The notes under the pieces: generated by a model | Databases searched by the model: none | The model's input: the letters and a program-made list of their open reading frames with translations, nothing else | Told to the model about the DNA's origin: nothing | NCBI RefSeq assembly: GCF_902374955.1 | Contig: NZ_CABKRX010000087.1 | Coordinates: 131,464-195,463 of the forward strand | Origin: Bacillus massilioanorexius | GTDB taxonomy: Bacteria > Bacillota > Bacilli > Bacillales > DSM-1321 | DNA: 64,000 nt | Direction of reading: 5' to 3' | Made by a program: the position numbers and the translations under genes | Part shown: piece by piece, positions 54,758 through 61,275 of the stretch | Position numbering within the stretch: position 1 is the first letter of the stretch | Layout: each line of letters opens with the position of its first letter

Positions 54758-54887
54758 CAGATTCACCTCAATATGTATGCCATTCATTGACTTTTATTTT
54801 ATTTTTTCAAAAAGCTTATACTTTGTCAATTTATCATATCAAATATTAGTAAAAATAACGATAATTATTTAATATAATTGTCAATTT

Positions 54888-55445
54888 CTAATAATTATTA
54901 TGTTCAAATGCATCTTCTTCTATTAATTGTTGAATATCATAAAAATCAATATTCAATATTTCATATGGATTATACTCTTGATATTCCTTTGCAGCTTTCA
55001 CAATATATTGTGGAGACCCTTCTTTTTCATAATCATACACTACCAGCAATCCATCAGATTTTTGCAAAAGAAATTGATCTCTATTTTTGAATTGTATGGG
55101 ACTTATATAAGGCTTATGAGAAATACTTTCCACAAAATCAGCTTGAGAGACAATATATTCGTAATACTCCTTATTTTTTTCACTCCAATTAGCCTCTTGT
55201 TGTAAAAATGGAGTAATAACGGCTAGCTGTAATTGGGGATATTGCTCTCTAAGCAGTAATGTAACTTCTGCAGCCCATAACTCTACACCGAGTTGACCTG
55301 TAATAATCACCCATTCTAAACCATCATCAATTAAGTGAATCAACCGTCTTAATAGCGCTTTTTTAATATATTCAACTTCTTTTGCTTCATTACTGTAAAT
55401 ACCCAATTCATAATTTTTATAACCTGTTACGTATAAAATTTTCAA
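54888..55445 (-). CDS. ypsA: YpsA/DUF1273 family protein (SLOG fold)
   Basis: A 185-residue cytoplasmic protein with ILYVTGYKNYELGIY, GLEWVIITGQLGVELWAAE and KSDGLLVVYDYEKEGSP, the nucleotide-binding loops of the DprA/LOG-like YpsA fold. YpsA affects cell division and genetic stability in Firmicutes. I propose a TTG start (55445) directed by AAAGGAG, which yields the same N-terminus as B. subtilis YpsA; an ATG 24 nt earlier has no ribosome binding site. Located next to gpsB as in B. subtilis. Confidence 0.9.
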   Translation of the reverse strand: MKILYVTGYKNYELGIYSNEAKEVEYIKKALLRRLIHLIDDGLEWVIITGQLGVELWAAEVTLLLREQYPQLQLAVITPFLQQEANWSEKNKEYYEYIVSQADFVESISHKPYISPIQFKNRDQFLLQKSDGLLVVYDYEKEGSPQYIVKAAKEYQEYNPYEILNIDFYDIQQLIEEDAFEHNNY

Positions 55446-55556
55446 TGTAGTAAACTCCTTTATTCCCATATATAAAATATACTAAGTTTACTTTCTGCAC
55501 CACATCATTTTTATGTATTAAAGGGCGAGTGTATCATAGAAACCACATAAAAGAAA

Positions 55557-55573
55557 GGGCTGATATTCAGCCC
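55557..55573 (-). terminator. cotD terminator
   Basis: GGGCTGA-TAT-TCAGCCC hairpin followed on the minus strand by TTTCTTTT. Confidence 0.75.
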
Positions 55574-55582
55574 CATTTCTTC

Positions 55583-56059
55583 TTAACAAAATGGTCTTGG
55601 TGGACAGAAACAGCTAGGCATTGGTGGAGGCAAAGGACCACACATTACTTGTTGATTACAACATTCATTCACAACAGATTGAGTATGTGGAAAATAGTGC
55701 TGATGTTGATATACATGTTCATTCACTGTAGTAGTATGAGTTGGGTGAATATGCGGTACGATATGCTTGAATACATTTTTCTGTACAATTTGTTGAGTTG
55801 GACTTACTTGTGCTGGCATAGTTTGTGTCGGAGCAACATTTGTAGGGCCAAATTGTGGTGAGCCGCCAAAACCTGGTCCACCAAAACCTGGTCCCATCAT
55901 CGATGGACTTACTTGTGTTGGGTACCCTGGAGCCATTGTTGCTGGACTTACTTGCGATGGACCACACCATTGTAAGTTCATATTTCCACCTGGTTTAGCA
56001 GCTGGACTAGTATATGAAGGTGCCACCATACTAGGAACTCCACTGAATTTTTTCTCCAT
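55583..56059 (-). CDS. cotD: CotD-like spore coat protein
   Basis: A 158-residue protein. The conserved CotD core is HIVPHIHPTHTTTVNEHVYQ then HQHYFPHTQSVVN, rich in His. Before it is an 85-residue Pro/Gly/Gln region with short repeats (QVSP, GPGFGG), and after it a Cys/Pro-rich tail (CCNQQVMCGPLPPPMPSCF). B. subtilis CotD is an inner coat protein made in the mother cell under SigK/GerE. It is longer than the 75-residue B. subtilis protein because of the N-terminal extension. Same position, after ypsA. Confidence 0.88.
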   Translation of the reverse strand: MEKKFSGVPSMVAPSYTSPAAKPGGNMNLQWCGPSQVSPATMAPGYPTQVSPSMMGPGFGGPGFGGSPQFGPTNVAPTQTMPAQVSPTQQIVQKNVFKHIVPHIHPTHTTTVNEHVYQHQHYFPHTQSVVNECCNQQVMCGPLPPPMPSCFCPPRPFC

Positions 56060-56147
56060 TGAAGTGTCCCCTTTCTACATAGATTATTTTTACATTAACA
56101 GACTATGTAGAATGAAAGGCACATGTACTAGTCAAATAACCCAATTA

Positions 56148-56243
56148 TTATAAAAAAGCATAAAAACTATTTCTCATAACTGTAAAAACAACCATCGTTA
56201 AACAAAGTACAACGAAAAAAAGAAATAAGATTGTTTTTTGCAT
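56148..56243 (-). CDS. 31-residue single-span membrane peptide
   Basis: Reads MQKTILFLFFVVLCLTMVVF then TVMRNSFYAFL: a Lys, one hydrophobic helix and a short tail. GGGAAAAAGG lies directly upstream. No terminator is apparent. The function is unknown; it may be co-transcribed with cotD during sporulation, but its reality rests only on the ribosome binding site and composition. Confidence 0.45.
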   Translation of the reverse strand: MQKTILFLFFVVLCLTMVVFTVMRNSFYAFL

Positions 56244-56509
56244 CCTTTTTCCCTCACTTATTAAAAATACATCAATCACAATTTATCATTCTACACTCTC
56301 TTTAGCCTATCAACAATAGAAGAATGAACATTTCTCTACTTTTTTGAGAAATCTTTTTTGATTATAATACTATGTCATGTCCTTGTTCCAAAAACCCCTG
56401 TTAAGTTAAAGAAACGGCGAAAAAAATGAAGGAACCTTTAGTAATTTATTTACATATAGTATATGTAAAGACAAATGCCTACATCATCAAACAGAGAGGA
56501 GAACCACTA

Positions 56510-56989
56510 ATGTCTGCTGACAAAAAAACCAATAAACTCCCATCAAAGCGAAATAAAAATGATCCTTTCTTCGATTTTGTAACAAGCATGGATCATTTAT
56601 TCAGTGGTAAACCTTTAGGTGGATTCCTACAAACAATGGATGGCTTCTTTCAAAACTCCGGCTTAAATAAGAGTTTCCCTATTGAAATGACAGAAGAGAA
56701 GCATGCATATATTATCAAAGCAAAATTACCTGGTATTAATAAACAACAAATTAACATCGAAGCCTTCAAGCAATCTTTGCAAATTTCCGTACAACATAAT
56801 GAATCCTTAAATCAACACGATTCCAAAGGAAATACGATTAGCTCCCAAAAAACATCTAAAACCATTACTCGAAGTATTACTTTTGTGAAGCCCATAAACG
56901 ATAAAGGAGTGCAAGCAGAACATCGAGATGGATTACTAGAAATCACTGTACCTAAAATTAAGGGCAAAGAAGTAAAGATTATTAATTAG
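56510..56989 (+). CDS. Hsp20/alpha-crystallin small heat-shock protein
   Basis: A 159-residue protein with an alpha-crystallin domain (PIEMTEEKHAYIIKAKLPGI, then IEAFKQSLQISVQ, and DGLLEITVPKIKGKE at the end). The N-terminal arm is FDFVTSMDHLFSGKPLGGFL. Such chaperones hold unfolding proteins; Bacillus relatives near coat genes (CotM/CotP, YocM) can be spore-associated. The start at 56510 is set by GAGGAGA; the in-frame ATG 84 nt earlier is not. No CIRCE or HrcA site is seen. Confidence 0.85.
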   Translation: MSADKKTNKLPSKRNKNDPFFDFVTSMDHLFSGKPLGGFLQTMDGFFQNSGLNKSFPIEMTEEKHAYIIKAKLPGINKQQINIEAFKQSLQISVQHNESLNQHDSKGNTISSQKTSKTITRSITFVKPINDKGVQAEHRDGLLEITVPKIKGKEVKIIN

Positions 56990-57039
56990 TCTAATTTTCA
57001 AACTTTATTGCCAATTAACAAGGAGTGAATATAGGTTGA

Positions 57040-57165
57040 ATTTTGTTCCAGGAAACTCACTTTCCATGGGGTGGGTAGTGAGTCACCTCGGTACATAGGG
57101 CCTGTGAGATGTCGCCTGTCCCGATTGCTTCCCCAGTGGTCTCAATTCACGGTCCAATTAAACAA
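57040..57165. repeat. Degenerate GC-rich intergenic repeat copy
   Basis: GGAAACTCACTTTCCATGGG, then TGAGTCACCTCGGTACATAG, GGCCTGTGAGATGTCGCCTG and TCCCGATTGCTTCCCC. The order follows the decayed copies at 10425 and 45160. It is embedded in the AT-rich gap between hsp20 and yppG. Confidence 0.5.
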
Positions 57166-57323
57166 CCTTTTTTTCACCGAACGTTTTAAAAGGCAACATT
57201 TTTTTAGAAAACATTAATTAAATACTTCACTAAATAATATCATGTTTCGATACCAACATTAGATCCATTAACTTTTTATGATTTCTACTGATATACTCAA
57301 ACCTTTTGAAAGCAATCATAAAA

Positions 57324-57372
57324 AAGGGGAGTGTCACAAAGGAATACATTCCTTTCTTGACACAGCCCCTTT
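57324..57372 (-). terminator. yppG terminator
   Basis: AAGGGG-TGTCA-AGGAAT pairs with ATTCCT-TGACA-CCCCTT in a long stem with internal loops, overlapping the yppG stop. Confidence 0.7.
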
Positions 57373-58164
57373 TTATGTTGTGGCTTTAAAGATACCTCCA
57401 AGTCCTTTAAAAACATTTTGCATTTGACTTACGGTCCCAACCATTTGGCCAGCTGTATTCATCATTTTCGTAACATCCATTGATCCATCTTGAGTTTTAA
57501 ATTGATTCATAATGGATTTAAAGCCTGACGGCTGAGACTTTTGCATGAATGCTTGCTTTGGATATGGATTTGGAAATGACGCATTCATATAAGGTCCCAT
57601 TTTTTTCGATTCTAAGGGATTTGCAAATGGAGAGTTTGACATATTTTTATGCCCATAAGGATATCCTCCTTGTAATTGTGGAAAAGGAATCGCCCCATTG
57701 TATCCATTCGTATCATACTGCTGACCTGAATTCCCTATAGGCTGAAATGGTGTCGGATAGTTATGCATTCCTTGTTGTTCATGTTGCGGATAAAGAAATG
57801 GATTATTTGGGACATCTTGATGATTTTGAGAGTACATATTTTGTTCCATTTGATAATTATTATTTACTTGATAATTGTCGTGACCATGATCATAGTTCCC
57901 AGTAGGAAGTGACATTTCATTAAAGCCATGGGGTAATGAATTATAAGGAGGTGGATACATTTGATGCATACTTTGATTAAACATTTCCTGCTCTCTATTA
58001 TTCAAATGCTCATGCATAGAAGAAGCATGTACGGAATGATTATTGAATGGAAATGAATAGTTATTTAAATATCCTGTCATATAAGGATTCCCCATCATAT
58101 GATAAGAGGCTTCTTCAATGTTTTGCATTCCGCTCTGATATCTCATCATAGGTATAGGTCCCAT
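57373..58164 (-). CDS. yppG: YppG-like spore coat protein
   Basis: A 263-residue protein, of which the first 205 residues are low-complexity (Asn, Gln, Tyr, Met, Pro). The last 50 carry the conserved YppG domain (FKSIMNQFKTQDGSMDVTKM, then VSQMQNVFKGLGGIFKATT). B. subtilis YppG is a short coat protein; here the variable N-terminal part is about doubled. It is located in the same cluster as yppE, yppC, recU and ponA. Confidence 0.8.
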   Translation of the reverse strand: MGPIPMMRYQSGMQNIEEASYHMMGNPYMTGYLNNYSFPFNNHSVHASSMHEHLNNREQEMFNQSMHQMYPPPYNSLPHGFNEMSLPTGNYDHGHDNYQVNNNYQMEQNMYSQNHQDVPNNPFLYPQHEQQGMHNYPTPFQPIGNSGQQYDTNGYNGAIPFPQLQGGYPYGHKNMSNSPFANPLESKKMGPYMNASFPNPYPKQAFMQKSQPSGFKSIMNQFKTQDGSMDVTKMMNTAGQMVGTVSQMQNVFKGLGGIFKATT

Positions 58165-58266
58165 AACTTTATCCCCTTTCTTCTTTAGCTATCATAAATA
58201 CTCATATTACTATATGAGCAAATCGATAATCTTGTGATAAAGAAACCTAATTTTTGTCTTGTTAGA

Positions 58267-58626
58267 CTATCTTTGGAGCTGCCTTATAATTGTCGTTAAA
58301 AGGAATTTAGTTGATTGTAAATAACTTTTAAATAGTTTATAGCTCGTCATGTAATGAAATGCTTGAACGCTTAATTTCGAAATATTATCTTGAATTTGGT
58401 CCAACTGTCTTTCACCAATAAAATACGTTGAACGCTCAGCAATAATAACATCAATCGCTTCTCTCCATTTAGAGGATAATTCAATGGCATGATTTACAAA
58501 TGGCTCTATTATTTTATAGAAATCGTGCTCCTCTTTACTATCTCGGGTTTTTTCATATATATCATCTATTTCTAGCAATAAAGTCTCTAACTGCTTTGTA
58601 TACATTAATGCCTGACTATTTTTCAT
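58267..58626 (-). CDS. yppE: YppE family protein (DUF1798)
   Basis: A 119-residue helical protein (YTKQLETLLLEIDDIYEKTR, FVNHAIELSSKWREAIDVII, YFIGERQLDQIQDNISKLSV). This matches the four-helix-bundle YppE family of unknown function. It has no membrane segment. Together with yppG and yppC it forms the conserved cluster ahead of recU. Confidence 0.85.
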   Translation of the reverse strand: MKNSQALMYTKQLETLLLEIDDIYEKTRDSKEEHDFYKIIEPFVNHAIELSSKWREAIDVIIAERSTYFIGERQLDQIQDNISKLSVQAFHYMTSYKLFKSYLQSTKFLLTTIIRQLQR

Positions 58627-58733
58627 TTAAACAACTCCATCAATTTATCCCTTTTTTATTATCTTCATATTGTTTATATTAAAAAGATAACATTACTAAG
58701 TATAAAAGAATCCGCAAATAATCACAAAAAAAT

Positions 58734-58752
58734 AAGCGCCCTTTTCCGGCGC
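58734..58752 (-). terminator. Terminator after the 86-residue hypothetical gene
   Basis: GCGCC / GGCGC with a 7-nt loop and TTATTTTTTTG following on the minus strand. Confidence 0.7.
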
Positions 58753-58759
58753 AAAACAG

Positions 58760-59020
58760 TTAAAAACTATAGTCTAAACAAATATTATATGTCTTTCTCA
58801 TAGGATTCTTGCTGTTTTGCTTCTTTAAAAATAACCTTTTTTCCTTATCTTTCATTGACAATTCTTCAATGGCACCCACATTTTTTAAATATGAGGTAAT
58901 CACTCTTTGTTTCTCATCTGCTATTGCAGACATTACTTTACGATCCGCTGCTTCAACTTCTATTTCAATTTTTTTAAAAAGATCCAATATTTCATCTATT
59001 GGTATCATTCTTTTTTCCAT
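58760..59020 (-). CDS. Hypothetical 86-residue protein
   Basis: Helical, charged protein (ILDLFKKIEIEVEAADRKVM, SAIADEKQRVITSYLKNVG) with a very basic middle (KDKEKRLFLKKQNSKNPMRK). I do not recognise the family. It sits where B. subtilis has small yppD/yppF genes, but similarity is not evident. GGGGGAAT precedes the ATG. Confidence 0.55.
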   Translation of the reverse strand: MEKRMIPIDEILDLFKKIEIEVEAADRKVMSAIADEKQRVITSYLKNVGAIEELSMKDKEKRLFLKKQNSKNPMRKTYNICLDYSF

Positions 59021-59200
59021 GCATATTCCCCCTATTCGATCATCTATAACGTATAATTCTTTATTCGGTTATCATTTCCTTCACTAACGACAAAACTAGA
59101 AGAATACCGTCAAAGAAAGTATAACTAAGCTTTTGTTCGACAAAATTTCGTGCATGTTTTTTCGATTCATAAGGAAGACTTTTAATAGGAGGTGTGAAAA

Positions 59201-59317
59201 ATGGGAAGAAACAATTCAATTGAGCAAGATAAGAAACAACAAAAAAACGCAAAGTCATCGGGAAGATCAGCAGAAGGAAATCCGAAATTAACTGGTCCAG
59301 ATCGCCCAGCTACTTAA
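59201..59317 (+). CDS. sspM: Small acid-soluble spore protein, SspM-like
   Basis: A 38-residue protein, MGRNNSIEQDKKQQKNAKSS then GRSAEGNPKLTGPDRPAT. The ending matches the GGPNRPST terminus of B. subtilis SspM, whose gene also lies between the yppE and yppC cluster genes. It is a minor forespore SASP, expected to be SigG-dependent. AGGAGGTG lies 6 nt before the ATG. It is too short to be found by usual ORF cut-offs. Confidence 0.8.
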   Translation: MGRNNSIEQDKKQQKNAKSSGRSAEGNPKLTGPDRPAT

Positions 59318-59451
59318 GTCATTTTATCTTTGTAATAAAACACCGTACTTGCTGTCATAATGCTCAGCTTCATGACGTGTAATTCATTACAAACAAAAAA
59401 CAAAAACATACGCAAGTTTTAATAAGTAATTGGTTACCCAAAATAAATCAC

Positions 59452-59499
59452 AAAAGCTGATACAAATGATGACTTGATAATCATTTTGTATCAGCTTTT
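59452..59499. terminator. Bidirectional terminator between sspM and yppC
   Basis: AAAAGCTGATACAAATGAT pairs with ATCATTTTGTATCAGCTTTT (one mismatch), followed by T-rich sequence. Confidence 0.8.
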
Positions 59500-59522
59500 T
59501 CATCCTTGTAAAATCCATACAA

Positions 59523-60503
59523 TTACAACAAAGCATGATAGATGGACGCAAACATTTGTAATTGAGACTGCTTATTTATATACCATTTCGTAATATTATT
59601 ACTTTCATTCCGTTTGATAGGTTTTCTCCATGTATTCTTTACCTTTCGGAGATTCTCCCAGCTTTGGTACATATAAACTGGATGTTTTATGAGAGGAAAC
59701 GTCATACGCAAATAAGGTGTTCGATGATTCATTTTACGTTTCAAATATTTTTCATAATCCTCTCTAGAGCCAGTATGCTCTACTTTGTTTGCAAATGTTC
59801 GAAATAAAAAATATTGCTCTGAAAATAATATTTGGGCTAGTCTTTTCCCTAACTGAATTCTTGCATCAAGGCTTTTAAAATGGGATACAGATGCCCCATA
59901 TAACTCACCATTTAAAGTAGGAAATACAACTGAATTAAAATGCATAAAATCTTGCAAAATAAAAATAGCAGAGGAAAATACCTTATCATGAAAAAAACGG
60001 CCTTCAATGACAGGTGTTTGAATAATATTTTGTTCATTAATGATTAAAGAAGTCATTAATCTGTCTTCGTTCCCATATCTACAAAAATAATCCCATTCTT
60101 TTCTCATAAAATTTGTTATCGAAAAAACTTCAAAATACTGAAACAAATTCCGTTTTAATTTCGTCGAATAATGGTAAAGCAATAATTGTGGGAATGCATC
60201 TTGAAATATTAGATAATTAGCTGTTTCATATGTAAGAAAAAGTGCTTTTCTATATTCCTGAGAAAGCATGCTTTTTAAAATGGAACCTTCTAAATCACAC
60301 ATATTCCAACCCGCATTTCGTGAAACCATACTGGCCAAATAAGCCCACTTGACTTCAGGATATTGCTTGAAAAATATATCATATGCCTTTGTTCGTGAAA
60401 TATTATCTTGATTCATTTTCCATGTGTCATAAAATATTTGATTTATAATATGATTATGATTTAATGAATGAAACACTTTTGAATCATTAGACACTATTAA
60501 CAA
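59523..60503 (-). CDS. yppC: YppC family protein (DUF2515)
   Basis: A 326-residue soluble protein (NQIFYDTWKMNQDNISRTKA, KWAYLASMVSRNAGWNMCDL, FSEQYFLFRTFANKVEHTGS). It corresponds to the B. subtilis YppC/DUF2515 family in length and position, divergent from recU. Function unknown. Residues GRFFHDKVFSSAIFILQD and NAGWNMCDLEG are notable conserved-looking blocks. No catalytic motif is recognised. Confidence 0.85.
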   Translation of the reverse strand: MLIVSNDSKVFHSLNHNHIINQIFYDTWKMNQDNISRTKAYDIFFKQYPEVKWAYLASMVSRNAGWNMCDLEGSILKSMLSQEYRKALFLTYETANYLIFQDAFPQLLLYHYSTKLKRNLFQYFEVFSITNFMRKEWDYFCRYGNEDRLMTSLIINEQNIIQTPVIEGRFFHDKVFSSAIFILQDFMHFNSVVFPTLNGELYGASVSHFKSLDARIQLGKRLAQILFSEQYFLFRTFANKVEHTGSREDYEKYLKRKMNHRTPYLRMTFPLIKHPVYMYQSWENLRKVKNTWRKPIKRNESNNITKWYINKQSQLQMFASIYHALL

Positions 60504-60628
60504 CCTCTTTCTATAAAAAAAACAAAAAGTGTATAATCATAATTATAGAGTGAAGTGATTCCAATTATTTTATACTACATTTCATTTCCATATCTGTTAT
60601 CATATATGAGTGGTCAGGAGGAAAAAAA

Positions 60629-61246
60629 GTGATCTTTCATTATCCAAACGGAAGAAAATTTGTTGCCGTTGAACGAAGGAAAAACCAGCCGTCTCTTCCA
60701 AAACAACAAATAAATTATAGTAATCGTGGAATGACATTAGAGGAAGATTTGAATGAAACTAATAAATATTATCTAGAAGAAAATATAGCGGTCATTCATA
60801 AAAAACCAACACCAATCCAAATTGTAGATGTTCATTATCCAAAAAGAAGTGCTGCCGTAATAAAGGAAGCTTATTTTAAACAAGCTTCTACAACGGATTA
60901 CAATGGGGTTTATAAAGGAAAGTATGTTGATTTTGAGGCAAAGGAAACGAAAAATTCAACATCGTTTCCCCTGCAAAATTTCCATGAACATCAAATTACG
61001 CACATGGAAAATGTTTTAAAACAACAAGGATTTGCGTTTATCATTATTCGCTTTTCTTCGCTTGAAGAAATATATGTGATGGAAGCCCATCAACTCATAC
61101 GTTTTTGGAATCGTATGCTGTCCGGTGGTAGAAAATCGATAACAAAAAAAGAAGTAGAACTTACTTCATATAAAGTCCCTATAGGTTATCAACCACGTAT
61201 CGACTATCTAAAAGTAATCGATCCATTGATTGATAAATCGCTTTAA
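60629..61246 (+). CDS. recU: Holliday junction resolvase RecU
   Basis: A 205-residue nuclease that cleaves Holliday junctions in recombination and chromosome segregation. The restriction-endonuclease-like core has NYSNRGMTLEEDLNETNKYY, the acidic DYNGVYKGKYVDFEAKET (D...ExK) and the stalk-containing IVDVHYPKRSAAVIKEAYF. It starts at GTG with AGGAGG 8 nt upstream. It is upstream of and co-transcribed with ponA (29-nt gap), as in B. subtilis. Confidence 0.95.
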   Translation: MIFHYPNGRKFVAVERRKNQPSLPKQQINYSNRGMTLEEDLNETNKYYLEENIAVIHKKPTPIQIVDVHYPKRSAAVIKEAYFKQASTTDYNGVYKGKYVDFEAKETKNSTSFPLQNFHEHQITHMENVLKQQGFAFIIIRFSSLEEIYVMEAHQLIRFWNRMLSGGRKSITKKEVELTSYKVPIGYQPRIDYLKVIDPLIDKSL

Positions 61247-61275
61247 GGATTTAAAAGAAAGGCAGGATTGCTGCA

